A DNA stretch of 64,000 bases from Luteimonas panaciterrae (GCF_020511115.1 NZ_JAJAVH010000008.1:1-64000), one strand, 5' to 3'. Shown: positions 40,981 to 48,738, counted from the first letter of the stretch. The notes: a model not told the origin generated them from the letters alone. Translations and numbers: made by a program.

Positions 40981-42219
40981 CTAAGCCGATGTAGCGGGCT
41001 GGTCCGTGGCCGTCGCTGGCCGCATCGGTTGCAGGCGACCGTAGGTCAGCGTGCGCCACAGCCATTCCATCGGTCCGAACCGATACCGCGCCAGCCACCA
41101 GCGGCTCACCACCATCTGCGCGCCAAACAGCAGCACCCACAACACCAGCCAGGATGCCGTCCCGAACTTCGGCCCGATGCCCAGGCCGATGCCGTAGAAC
41201 ACGCCCGTGCAGACAGCTGTCTGCATCAGATAATTCGTCAACGCCATGCGACCGGCCGGCGCGAAATGCCGCAGCCAGCGTTTCCAACCCTCGTGCAGGA
41301 ACAACAGCACGAACACGATGCCGAAGGCGATGCCCAACAGCAGCGGCCCGGCATAGCCGATCACGCTCCAGGCGATGGCACCCGGCCCCTCGGCCAGCAT
41401 CGGCACGGCCTGCTTGATCGAGGCCTGCGCGAACTGCAACCCGGTGGCGATCGCGCCGAGCGGCAACGTCCACGCCAAAATGCGCTTGAGCAATGGCCGA
41501 TGCGCCTCCGGCTCCTGCAACAGCCGGCGACGTCCCGCCCAATAGCCGAGCAGGAAACGACCGAGCGCGAAACATACCAGCCACAGGCCACCGATCGGAT
41601 ACCAGCGCCGGATCGATTCGATGTTCGCTCCCAGCGATGCCTCCCAGGAGGGGGACAACAATCCTTGCAGCACGGCGGCGTTGAACTGCTCGCGCGGCAT
41701 GTACGCCCCCATGCTGGCGATCAGCGCAGGCCGCAGCGCCGCCGTCGCGCCGAGCGCGATCAGGAATCCACCCCAGACCAGCCAACGATCCGGCCACTTC
41801 CGGAACAGGATCAGGGCGAACCCGGCGGCCGCGTAAATCAGCAGGATGTCACCGAACCAGTACGCCGAGTGCAGCACACCGATCGCCAACAGCACCGTCA
41901 TGCGACGCAGGAACACGCGCAGACCATCCGCCCCGCGCGCCTGCGCGCGCTCGAGCTGCATCGCGAAACCGAGTCCGAACAGAATCGAGAACACGGTGAC
42001 GGCCTTGTGCGTGAGCAGCAGCTGCAGCGCCACGTTCACCACTTTGTCGAAACCGGCCGTCGGCAGCGCGGCCTGGGCCTTCTCGTTCAAATACTGGTAC
42101 AGCGAGAAAGTCGACAAGTTGGCCAGCAGCACGCCGGCCAATGCGAAGCCGCGCAGCGCATCGATCAGCTCATGGCGCTCGGTGCGGGAATGGGGGGCGA
42201 TGGGGGCGTCTGGCGGCAC
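40981..42219 (-). CDS. DUF418 domain-containing membrane protein
   Basis: 412 residues with about nine membrane helices and the family start RHELIDALRGFALAGVLLANL. The C-terminal DUF418 region contains GRMALTNYLMQTAVCTG, then later a Trp-rich region (ARYRFGPMEWLWRTLTYG). Members are inner-membrane proteins of unknown role, some near acyltransferases. Monocistronic. Confidence 0.88.
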   Translation of the reverse strand: MPPDAPIAPHSRTERHELIDALRGFALAGVLLANLSTFSLYQYLNEKAQAALPTAGFDKVVNVALQLLLTHKAVTVFSILFGLGFAMQLERAQARGADGLRVFLRRMTVLLAIGVLHSAYWFGDILLIYAAAGFALILFRKWPDRWLVWGGFLIALGATAALRPALIASMGAYMPREQFNAAVLQGLLSPSWEASLGANIESIRRWYPIGGLWLVCFALGRFLLGYWAGRRRLLQEPEAHRPLLKRILAWTLPLGAIATGLQFAQASIKQAVPMLAEGPGAIAWSVIGYAGPLLLGIAFGIVFVLLFLHEGWKRWLRHFAPAGRMALTNYLMQTAVCTGVFYGIGLGIGPKFGTASWLVLWVLLFGAQMVVSRWWLARYRFGPMEWLWRTLTYGRLQPMRPATATDQPATSA

Positions 42220-42343
42220 CGCGGCACTTTAACCGGGTCGATCCATGAATGCGAAGCAACGGTCCACGCGACCGTGACCGAAGTGCATTGCGGGGCAGCG
42301 GGCCGAGGCAGAGAATCGAGTCATATCGCCAAGGAGCGATGCC

Positions 42344-42901
42344 ATGAAGACCTCCGTTTTCACCCCGCTGCTGCTCGCCGGCCTGCTGTCCGCGGGCACC
42401 GCCGCCGCCAGGGTGTCCGACGTCACATCTCCCGACCAGCCGCGCCAGCTGCCGGCCTCCGGTCCCGTCGAGGTGAAGTGGGACGATCCGGCGAAGTTCA
42501 CCGAGATCAGGCAAAGCAACAACCGTTGGGAAGCCCGCCGTGGCGACTGGGTGCGTCAGATCGCCCAATACATCCGCACCCGCGCGGAGAAACGCCTGGC
42601 CCCCGGCGAACGTCTGGACGTCACCATCCACGACATCCGCCGCGCCGGCGACTACGAGCCCTGGCACGGACCGAATGCCGATTCGATCCGCTACATCCGT
42701 GACATCTATCCGCCGCGGATGACGGTGTCCTTCCAGCTCACCGGCGCCAACGGCGAGGTGATCGCGCAGGGCGAGCGCAAGCTGAGCGATTTGTCGTTCA
42801 TGACCAACACCGCATCGCCCAGCAACATCGATCCGCTGCGCTACGAGAAGCGCCTGGTCGATGATTGGCTACGCAAGGAATTCAAACAAACCGACGCCTG
42901 A
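42344..42901 (+). CDS. DUF3016 domain-containing secreted protein
   Basis: 185 residues with a signal peptide (MKTSVFTPLLLAGLLSAGTA, then AA). The mature part matches the DUF3016 pattern: VEVKWDDPAKFTEIR, then WVRQIAQYIRTRAEKRLAPGERLDVTI, IRYIRDIYPPRMTVSF and DPLRYEKRLVDDWLRKEF. Periplasmic; function unknown. Divergent from the DUF418 gene with 124 bp between. Confidence 0.85.
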   Translation: MKTSVFTPLLLAGLLSAGTAAARVSDVTSPDQPRQLPASGPVEVKWDDPAKFTEIRQSNNRWEARRGDWVRQIAQYIRTRAEKRLAPGERLDVTIHDIRRAGDYEPWHGPNADSIRYIRDIYPPRMTVSFQLTGANGEVIAQGERKLSDLSFMTNTASPSNIDPLRYEKRLVDDWLRKEFKQTDA

Positions 42902-42955
42902 TCGAACAGGCTCGCCAACACCATCGATCTCAGTGACGGCGGCCGCGTGCCGCCG

Positions 42956-43360
42956 TCATGGCATGCGCATGCGGCGGGGCCACGGCCCGACGCCATCGTA
43001 GCCGTAGCCATATCCCGCGCCGGGTCCGTCGATCTTCTCCACGTACAGATCGAGATTCAATCGCGTCGGGTGTTCGTCGCCGAACGTCTTGCCGATGTTG
43101 ATGTGGGCACTGTTGTACGTGGTGCTGCCCAGCCCTTTGCTATAGCCGATGCCGGTGGTGAAGCTGCCGTGGATCTGCGCCTTGCCGTCATCCGTGGCGG
43201 TGGCATCCTCTCCCACTTCCGAGGAATAGGTGCCGGGCGGCGTATAGGGCACGCCGAAACGCGTACTGTCGGGCAGGCTCAGATCGAGGTCGCCGGCATG
43301 AGCGGCACCCACTGTGGAAAGGAACAGGAACGCACCGTACAAAACGAACGACGGCTTCAT
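42956..43360 (-). CDS. Small secreted protein of unknown function
   Basis: 134 residues with a signal peptide (MKPSFVLYGAFLFLSTVGAA, then HA). The mature part is acidic and beta-rich, with two GT..Y-type segments (HGSFTTGIGYSKGLGSTTYN) and ends in a Gly/Tyr-rich and basic tail (YGYGYDG then WPRRMRMP). ATG at 43360 is the start that places the signal peptide at the N-terminus. No family recognised. Confidence 0.6.
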   Translation of the reverse strand: MKPSFVLYGAFLFLSTVGAAHAGDLDLSLPDSTRFGVPYTPPGTYSSEVGEDATATDDGKAQIHGSFTTGIGYSKGLGSTTYNSAHINIGKTFGDEHPTRLNLDLYVEKIDGPGAGYGYGYDGVGPWPRRMRMP

Positions 43361-43556
43361 GGCATGCCATCCGGAAAGGAAGCGGCCTCGGAGGAACAAT
43401 GCCCGTTCAACGGGCCGCCTGCATTCCCTGCATGACCCGATCGACACTACCAGTTCGATGTTGAACCTGTGCTTGCCGGATCGGCACATGCCTCGCACCG
43501 GTATCGGCGATACTGCCGACCACGCCCTCCCACCTCCACCTGGACCCGCTGAACGC

Positions 43557-43841
43557 ATGAGCGTCTACGTCGATGATGCCGTCATCAGCTGGCGCGGCCG
43601 GCGCTGGGCGCATCTGATGGCGGACACGCTGGAGGAACTGCACGCCTTTGCCACGCGCCTGGGGATTCCGCGCCGCGCATTCCAGAACAAGACCAGCGGC
43701 GCGCATTACGACGTCCCCACCGAACTGCGCGAGGAAGCCCTGCGCCTGGGCGCCATCGCCATCTCGCGCCATCGCGATCGCGAACAGGTGCGCGCGGTCA
43801 TCCGCCGCGCGCGCGCGCAAGGACGCGGCGAGGCGGACTGA
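43557..43841 (+). CDS. DUF4031 domain-containing protein
   Basis: 94 residues. It begins MSVYVDDAVISWRGRRWAHL and includes GIPRRAFQNKTSGAHYDVP, the DUF4031 pattern of a small soluble protein with conserved Asp, Trp, His and Tyr. It may be a small metal- or nucleotide-binding fold, but no function is established. It ends 142 bp before msrB. Confidence 0.75.
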   Translation: MSVYVDDAVISWRGRRWAHLMADTLEELHAFATRLGIPRRAFQNKTSGAHYDVPTELREEALRLGAIAISRHRDREQVRAVIRRARAQGRGEAD

Positions 43842-43884
43842 ACACCCTCCATGTGGACGGCTGTACATTCGCACGGCTGTCCAT

Positions 43885-43911
43885 GCGGACGATGGACGCG
43901 CCATCGTCCGC
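43885..43911. promoter_or_regulatory. Inverted repeat upstream of msrB
   Basis: A perfect 11-bp inverted repeat, GCGGACGATGG / CCATCGTCCGC, surrounds a 5-bp ACGCG spacer, 73 bp before the msrB ATG. Upstream lies a direct repeat of CGGCTGT(A/C)CAT. It could be an operator for an oxidative-stress regulator or the end of the preceding message; there is no T tract. Confidence 0.35.
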
Positions 43912-43983
43912 GTGCATAATCGAGAGACCGGCGAACGCGCCATCCAGGCACTTCCCGACACCGTCACGCCACGGCACACCGAC

Positions 43984-44451
43984 ATGAGCAGCTTCGACCT
44001 CACCCCGCCCAGCGATGCGCAGCGCAGCGCGATCACCGCAAACCTCAGCGACGAAGAGCGCCACGTGCTGCTCGCGCACGGCACGGAAGCGCCGTTTTGC
44101 GGCGTGTTCCTCGACAACAAACGGGAAGGCGTCTACGTCTGCCGCTTCTGCGGACTGCCGCTGTTCCGCTCGAACGCGAAATTCGATTCGGGCACCGGCT
44201 GGCCAAGCTTCTTCGAGCCCTATGCGGCGGAACACATCCGCTATGTGCGCGACGACAGCTACGGCATGGTGCGCGTGGAGGAAGTTTGCGCGCGCTGCGG
44301 CAGCCATCTCGGCCACGTGTTCCCCGACGGCCCGCCGCCGACCGGACAACGCCACTGCCTCAACTCGGTCTCGCTGGGATTCGTCGCGCAAGGCGACGCC
44401 CTGCCCGATCCGCTGCAACGCGACGAGGCAGTCGCAGGATCAACGGATTGA
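43984..44451 (+). CDS. msrB: Peptide-methionine (R)-S-oxide reductase
   Basis: 155 residues. Two CxxC zinc motifs (VCRFCGLPL and VCARCGSHLGH), the signature GTGWPSFFEP, and the catalytic Cys in RHCLNSVSL. Reduces methionine-R-sulfoxide in proteins. The start at 43984 gives MSSFDLTPPSDAQ. Probably cotranscribed with the DUF3224 gene that follows after a short gap. Confidence 0.95.
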   Translation: MSSFDLTPPSDAQRSAITANLSDEERHVLLAHGTEAPFCGVFLDNKREGVYVCRFCGLPLFRSNAKFDSGTGWPSFFEPYAAEHIRYVRDDSYGMVRVEEVCARCGSHLGHVFPDGPPPTGQRHCLNSVSLGFVAQGDALPDPLQRDEAVAGSTD

Positions 44452-44465
44452 AAAGACTGGATCGA

Positions 44466-44885
44466 ATGGACTCTGACCTCATGACCCGATACGCACACGG
44501 CACCTTCACCGTCACCATCACGCCGCTGCCGACCGAGGAAGGCATCGGCGATCCTTCGATCGGCCGCATGGCCCTGCAGAAGGTTTTCGAAGGCGACATG
44601 ATCGGCAGCGCGAATGGCCAGATGCTGGCCGTGCGCAGCGATGTGAAGGGTTCGGCCGGCTATGTCGCGATGGATCGCGTCGCGGCGACGCTCGATGGAC
44701 GCAGCGGCACCTTCGCCTTGCAGCACAGCGGCATGATGGATCGTGGCGCGCCGCAATTGCGCATCTCCGTCGTGCCGGATTCGGGTACCGGAGAACTCAC
44801 CGGCATCGCCGGCACGCTCGATATCGAGATTCGCGACGGACAGCATTTCTACGCCTTCACATACCTCCTGCCCGACGTGGAATAA
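44466..44885 (+). CDS. DUF3224 domain-containing protein
   Basis: 139 residues, or 134 if ATG 44481 (MTRYAHGTFTVTI) is the start. The pattern GTFTVTITPLP, SIGRMALQKVFEGDM, GSAGYVAMDRVAATLDGRSGTFALQH and the ending GIAGTLDIEIRDGQHFYAFTY match the DUF3224 beta-barrel family. Function unknown. It follows msrB at 14 bp, so an operon is likely. Confidence 0.8.
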   Translation: MDSDLMTRYAHGTFTVTITPLPTEEGIGDPSIGRMALQKVFEGDMIGSANGQMLAVRSDVKGSAGYVAMDRVAATLDGRSGTFALQHSGMMDRGAPQLRISVVPDSGTGELTGIAGTLDIEIRDGQHFYAFTYLLPDVE

Positions 44886-45045
44886 CGGCACTGCACGGCG
44901 ACCGAATGCATTCGCATTCGTCCGCATGACATAACCGTCCGTCGGTTCGCAAAAAAATTATTGAAAAACACTTGCGCGTTTTAAAACGAACGCGTAAGGT
45001 GCGCGCCCATTCGCATTCCGCGATTTTCAAACACATCGAATTCCC
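44886..45045 (+). promoter_or_regulatory. Possible promoter region upstream of the RNA-repair locus
   Basis: An AT-rich island (44950-44995) holds TTGAAA at about 44963 and, 15-16 bp on, TTTAAAAC, within a 12-bp palindrome CGTTTTAAAACG. It is the most promoter-like stretch before the small ORF and the tRNA-like sequences. The match to a sigma-70 promoter is only fair and the spacing short. Confidence 0.35.
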
Positions 45046-45165
45046 ATGAAACCCCGCCCCAACAACGCAATGCAGCTCTGCACGTCGCGCGAACATCGCG
45101 ACGCGGGCCTGTACGCGCTGCCATTCCATGGCGGGCGGCTGGACGGTTTCATTCCCATCGACTGA
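45046..45165 (+). CDS. Possible 39-residue leader peptide
   Basis: An ORF from ATG 45046 to TGA 45163, MKPRPNNAMQLCTSREHRDA continuing to FIPID. No clear ribosome-binding site. It lies just after a promoter-like region and just before two hairpins, the second with a T-rich tail, so it may be a leader peptide or simply part of an untranslated RNA. Weak evidence. Confidence 0.25.
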   Translation: MKPRPNNAMQLCTSREHRDAGLYALPFHGGRLDGFIPID

Positions 45166-45173
45166 TTTTCCCT

Positions 45174-45250
45174 CGCGGAGATCGGTCACCCCGATCTCCG
45201 AGGAACGCGAACGCCCTCGGATTCAAAACCCGGGGGCGTTTTCTTTTGCG
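45174..45250 (+). terminator. Tandem hairpins, possible attenuator
   Basis: First hairpin: CGGAGATCGG paired with CCGATCTCCG around a short loop (about 45176-45200). Second: AACGCCC(T)CGG with CCCGGGGGCGTT (about 45208-45241) followed by TTCTTTT. The second looks like a rho-independent terminator; the first could be an alternative fold. A second terminator lies only 20 bp downstream. Confidence 0.5.
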
Positions 45251-45268
45251 CGTTCGTTATTGGGCAGT

Positions 45269-45297
45269 CCGCACATCGATGTGCGGGTTTTTTGCGG
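45269..45297 (+). terminator. Intrinsic terminator
   Basis: A perfect 18-bp palindrome CCGCACATCGATGTGCGG (45269-45286) is followed by GTTTTTTG. It would end transcription from the left before the tRNA-like sequences, so these would need their own promoter between 45300 and 45620, or read-through. Confidence 0.75.
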
Positions 45298-45620
45298 AGG
45301 AATCCGCATAGGAGTCAACAAGTTATGCACGATCATTCGCATCCTGAGCATCCGGGCTAGGAATGCCCGAGGACAAGGAGGTTCCCGCTGTGAGGCGCAG
45401 CTGTTCGACAGCATGATGCGCTGTGCCCTGATGCCGGGCACGGGCGGTGGGCGATGCATGCCGATAAAAAAGCGAGATCGCGCGAAAAGAATTGGCGTCT
45501 TCGACGAGACGCCAATGCGAAACATGATTCGAACGGTTTCCTGCGGTACGGGTTCCACAGCCCGTCCGGTACGCGCGGCGCTGCCGTGGCGTATGCCCGA
45601 GGCCGGGAGAAAATGTTTCG
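45298..45620. other. Hairpin-rich non-coding leader
   Basis: About 320 bp with no supported ORF but several short inverted repeats: GCTGT-TCG-ACAGC (about 45400-45412), GTGCCC / GGGCAC (45423-45428 and 45436-45441), the perfect 10-bp stem ATTGGCGTCT / AGACGCCAAT (45491-45500 and 45507-45516), and ACGGG / CCCGT near 45549-45566. It presumably holds the promoter of the tRNA-like RNA. I found no good sigma-54 site here; the nearest GG-N10-GC (about 45567) lacks the TT. Confidence 0.45.
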
Positions 45621-45622
45621 CG

Positions 45623-45693
45623 ATGACGGTAGCTCAGAGGTTAGAGCAGCGAGCAATGGCTCGTGGTCGCCGGTTCGATTCCGGTTCGTCACC
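45623..45693 (+). ncRNA. tRNA-like element 1 (degenerate anticodon arm)
   Basis: A tRNA-shaped sequence. The acceptor stem 45623-45629 pairs with 45686-45692 at six of seven positions (A·C at the end, one G·U). T8-A9 are present, the D stem is GCTC/GAGC (45632-45635, 45644-45647), and the T arm GCCGG-TTCGATT-CCGGT (45669-45685) is canonical. The region between D and T stems is 21 nt, two shorter than normal. It folds as CGAGC/GCTCG with a 4-base AATG loop (or a 6-base loop), with no U33 and no readable anticodon. It therefore cannot decode normally; no CCA end is encoded. It abuts element 2. Confidence 0.75.
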
Positions 45694-45767
45694 CCTTGGA
45701 TAGCTCAGACGGGTAGAGCATCGGTTTTAGATACCGACTGTCGCGGGTTCGATTCCCGCTCCAAAAC
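45694..45767 (+). tRNA. tRNA-like element 2 (complete cloverleaf, anticodon position UAG)
   Basis: Starts where element 1 ends. D stem GCTC/GAGC (45703-45706, 45716-45719) with GGG in the loop, perfect anticodon stem TCGGT/ACCGA (45721-45725, 45733-45737), loop TTTAGAT. Variable loop of five, T stem GCGGG/CCCGC (45743-45747, 45755-45759) with TTCGATT. The acceptor stem has five pairs (45696-45700 with 45760-45764) but the two outer pairs mismatch (C·A, C·A). The anticodon would be UAG, reading CUA (Leu), but bacterial tRNA-Leu has a long variable arm and this does not. Probably a pseudo-tRNA serving as structure or repair substrate, not a decoder. Confidence 0.75.
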
Positions 45768-45789
45768 ATGACCTGTCACGTCATGACTC

Positions 45790-46020
45790 GGGACGAAAGT
45801 CCCTCACCAGGAAACGCCCCGTGCGGCGTTTCGCCAAGCGATGCGCTTCGGCGCATCTGTGCAACGGAACGACGCAGCGGTGGTATCGCCGGGCTTTCGC
45901 CCTCGCAACGCGCGGGCTGACGCCGGAACGCGCGGCTCGCAATGCATCGCGGCCGCGCCGGAACGCATCGGCCTCCGCGTGAACAGCGCGACCGCCCCTC
46001 GATATCGACGTCAAGGGGCG
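45790..46020 (+). ncRNA. Array of tight hairpins between the tRNA-like pair and the slipin gene
   Basis: In order: GGGAC-GAAA-GTCCC (45790-45803, GNRA tetraloop), GAAACGCC / GGCGTTTC (45811-45818, 45825-45832), GATGCGC-TTCG-GCGCATC (45840-45857, UUCG tetraloop), GGGC-TTTC-GCCC (45891-45902), and CGCCCCT / AGGGGCG (45993-45999, 46014-46020). All stems are perfect. No ORF in the stretch is supported. The tetraloops are those favoured in stable RNA, so this looks like a structured transcript, perhaps the 3' part of the tRNA-like RNA or a long 5' leader of the slipin-rtcB message. Confidence 0.5.
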
Positions 46021-46180
46021 TTTCCGCCCTACATGCGAGTCCTCGCAGGAGCTCGCGCCTCACTACGCTGACGGCGCGCTTGATGCACGGATTCTTCAGA
46101 AAATCGATGCGAGAACCGATCCTTCTCATCGATGTTCCCCTATGGATCGGACCACCAGAGCCAACAAGGAAAATAAAGCC

Positions 46181-47305
46181 ATGTTCTGGACCAAAAGGGT
46201 CGTGATCGGCGACGGCGAGCGCGGCCTGGTGTATCGCAACCGTCAATTCGAGCGTGTGCTCAACGCGGGCGTGTACCGCATCTACGATCCGCTGAACCGG
46301 GTCGAGGTGAACGTGCATGGCATCGCGCAACCGGAATACACCGGCCGCGATGTCGACGCGCTGATCGCATGCCTGGGCCCCGATCTCGGCGCCAATTTCG
46401 TGCTCGCCGATCTCGGCACCGACGAAGTCGGTCTCGTGCTGAAGAATGGCAAGCTCGAGGACGTGCTCGCACCTGGCACGCGCAAGCTGTACTGGCGCGG
46501 ACTGGTCCGCGTCGAGGTGCAGCGCATCTCGATGGCCGACAGCCTCGAAGTGCCGGCAGAAGTCGTGCGTCGTCTGCGTCAGCTCGGCCGCCTGTCCTCG
46601 GTTACCGCGGTGACGGATGTTCCGGCGGAATTCGCCGGTCTCGTCTTCATCGACGGCAAGCTCGCGCATGTGTTGCCGCCCGGCGCCTATGCCTTCTGGA
46701 ATTTCCGGAAGAATGTCGTCGCCGAAGTGATCGATCTGCGCGTGCAGTCTGTCGAAGTTTCGGGCCAGGAGTTGCTGACCCGCGACAAGGTATCGCTGCG
46801 CGTCAACCTCGCCGCCAGCATGCGCGTGACCGATCCGGTCGCCGCGCGCACCAAGGTGGCGAAGTTCGGCGATCACCTGTACCGCGAGCTGCAGTACGGC
46901 CTGCGCAAGGCGGTCTCCGTCAAGACGCTGGACGAACTGCTCGGCGACAAGGCTTCGCTCGACGCCGACATCTTCGCCTACGTGCGCGGCAAGGTCGACG
47001 AGTTCGGTCTCGAGGTGCTCGGCGTCGGTGTGAAGGACGTGATCCTGCCGGGCGAAATGAAGGACATCCTCAACAGCGTCGTGCAGGCGGAGAAGGCGGC
47101 TCAGGCCAACGTGATCCGCCGTCGCGAGGAGGCGAACGCCACGCGTTCCCTGCTCAACACCGCGAAGCTGGTGGAGGAGAGCCCGGTCTTGATGCGCCTG
47201 AAGGAGCTCGAGGCGCTGGAAAAGGTCACCGAGAAGGTCGACAAGCTCACCGTGTTCGGCGGCCTGGATGGCGTGCTGAAGCAATTGGTGACGATGAAGC
47301 AGTAA
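46181..47305 (+). CDS. Slipin-family (SPFH/band 7) protein with triplicated N-terminal module
   Basis: 374 residues from ATG 46181, with AAGGA ten bases upstream. The C-terminal two thirds is an SPFH domain (VEVSGQELLTRDKVSLRVNL, then GLRKAVSVKTLDELLGD) and a helical tail (VVQAEKAAQANVIRRREEANATR). Unusually, the N-terminus repeats one short module three times (about residues 9-45, 85-120, 155-190), each of form GLV...G+...VL.PG.Y, followed by a Val-rich strand. There is no hydrophobic N-terminal hairpin, so membrane insertion like that of stomatin is not evident. Slipin genes recur beside rtcB in bacteria; a role in organising RNA repair is inferred only. Confidence 0.85.
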   Translation: MFWTKRVVIGDGERGLVYRNRQFERVLNAGVYRIYDPLNRVEVNVHGIAQPEYTGRDVDALIACLGPDLGANFVLADLGTDEVGLVLKNGKLEDVLAPGTRKLYWRGLVRVEVQRISMADSLEVPAEVVRRLRQLGRLSSVTAVTDVPAEFAGLVFIDGKLAHVLPPGAYAFWNFRKNVVAEVIDLRVQSVEVSGQELLTRDKVSLRVNLAASMRVTDPVAARTKVAKFGDHLYRELQYGLRKAVSVKTLDELLGDKASLDADIFAYVRGKVDEFGLEVLGVGVKDVILPGEMKDILNSVVQAEKAAQANVIRRREEANATRSLLNTAKLVEESPVLMRLKELEALEKVTEKVDKLTVFGGLDGVLKQLVTMKQ

Positions 47306-47355
47306 CCTCCGTGTGGCGAACGGAATCGCCACACGGATTCTCAAGGAATCAACAG

Positions 47356-48585
47356 ATGAGTACGGAAATGACCACGCAATACGAATTCCTGCACACCGAG
47401 GGCAGCACCACGCCGATCAAGGGCTGGGTGCGCGGCGTGCCGTTGGAGGAGCAGGCGCATGCGCAGCTGCGCAACATCGCCGCGATCCCGTTCGTCGGGC
47501 CGTGGGTGGCGGTGATGCCGGACGTGCACCTGGGCAAGGGCGCGACGGTGGGTTCGGTGATCCCGACCCGCGGCGCCATCATCCCGGCCGCGGTCGGCGT
47601 CGACATCGGCTGCGGCATGGCCGCGGTGCGGACCACGCTGCGCGCGAGCGACCTGCCCGACAACCTGGCGCTGTTGCGTTCGAGCATCGAACGCGGCGTG
47701 CCGGTGGGTAACGGCCCGGGCGGCGAGCACCGCCGCCTGCCGGACAGTCTTGAGACGCGCCTGGCGCAATCGGAGCTGATGCCGCGTCTGGAGGCGATCA
47801 AGGCCAAGCACCGCAAGATCCGCACCGACAAGATCGATCGCCAGATCGGCACTTTGGGCGGCGGCAACCACTTCATCGAGATCTGTCTCGACGAGACGGA
47901 CGCGGTGTGGGTGATGCTGCACAGCGGATCGCGCGGTACCGGCAACCTGATCGGCACCTACTTCATCGAGCGGGCACGCGAGCAGCTGGCGCATCGCGTG
48001 CTCGGCTTCCATCTGCCGGACAAGGACCTGGCCTTCTTCATGCAAGGCGAGCCGTTGTTCGACGACTACGTGGAGGCGGTGTCGTGGGCGCAGGACTACG
48101 CGCGCGCCAACCGCGAAGCAATGATGGCGCGGGTGCTGCACGAGATGCGTCACCGTCTGCCGAAGTTCCAGCTGGAGAAGATGGCGGTCAACTGCCACCA
48201 CAACTATGTGCAGAAGGAAACGCACGGTGGCGAGGAGCTGCTGGTCACCCGCAAGGGCGCGGTGGGCGCACGTGCGGGCGAGCTGGGCATCATCCCCGGC
48301 AGCATGGGCACGCGCAGCTACATCGTGCGCGGACTCGGCAACGCGGACAGCTTCCACAGCTGCAGCCACGGCGCCGGCCGCGTCATGAGCCGTACCCAGG
48401 CGCGCAAGCAGATCACCTTGAAGCAGCACCGTGAGGCCACCGCGCACGTGGAGTGCCGCAAGGACGAGGCGGTGATCGACGAGTCGCCGGCTGCCTACAA
48501 GTCGATCGACGCGGTGATGGCCGCGCAGAACGACTTGGTGGAGGTGGTGCACACCCTGCGTCAGGTGGTGTGTATCAAGGGGTGA
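47356..48585 (+). CDS. rtcB: RNA-splicing ligase RtcB (3'-phosphate/5'-OH RNA ligase)
   Basis: 409 residues, close to the E. coli enzyme. Metal and GTP-binding elements are visible: PDVHLGKGATVGSVIPT, GVDIGCGMAAVRTT (metal-binding Asp and Cys), GTLGGGNHFIEI (His), VMLHSGSRGTGN, and SCSHGAGRVMSR with the His that is guanylylated in the family. It joins 2',3'-cyclic-phosphate or 3'-phosphate ends to 5'-OH ends, repairing cleaved tRNA. AAGGA eight bases before ATG 47356. It follows the slipin gene after 50 bp and ends at a strong terminator. RtcA and RtcR are not in the window. Confidence 0.96.
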   Translation: MSTEMTTQYEFLHTEGSTTPIKGWVRGVPLEEQAHAQLRNIAAIPFVGPWVAVMPDVHLGKGATVGSVIPTRGAIIPAAVGVDIGCGMAAVRTTLRASDLPDNLALLRSSIERGVPVGNGPGGEHRRLPDSLETRLAQSELMPRLEAIKAKHRKIRTDKIDRQIGTLGGGNHFIEICLDETDAVWVMLHSGSRGTGNLIGTYFIERAREQLAHRVLGFHLPDKDLAFFMQGEPLFDDYVEAVSWAQDYARANREAMMARVLHEMRHRLPKFQLEKMAVNCHHNYVQKETHGGEELLVTRKGAVGARAGELGIIPGSMGTRSYIVRGLGNADSFHSCSHGAGRVMSRTQARKQITLKQHREATAHVECRKDEAVIDESPAAYKSIDAVMAAQNDLVEVVHTLRQVVCIKG

Positions 48586-48738
48586 GGGTGAGAGGCCGCG
48601 TGCTAGCGGACGCCCTCAGGGCGTCTGCTGCGACCTCGAACGCCCGGCCATGAATGGCCGGGCCGGACGTTCCGAAGCCAGCATCGCCTCGCCATGGACG
48701 GCGACACCAAACTTAAAGAAACCAAAGCCACGACCACT
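48586..48738. repeat. Spacer after rtcB with two palindromes
   Basis: Holds GACGCCC-TCA-GGGCGTC (about 48608-48624) and CCGGCCAT / ATGGCCGG (48644-48661), the latter in the same palindrome family as 15009 and 19636. No gene supported. Confidence 0.45.

Noticed and set aside
45560-45590. A possible sigma-54 promoter before the tRNA-like sequences, suggested by RtcR-type control of other rtcB genes
   Set aside because: The only GG-N10-GC candidate lacks the TT before GC and the T before GG, and no RtcR gene is present. Not claimed.
45223-45703. Open frames across the tRNA-like region on both strands
   Set aside because: They conflict with the tRNA-like folds and hairpins and have odd composition for the genome.
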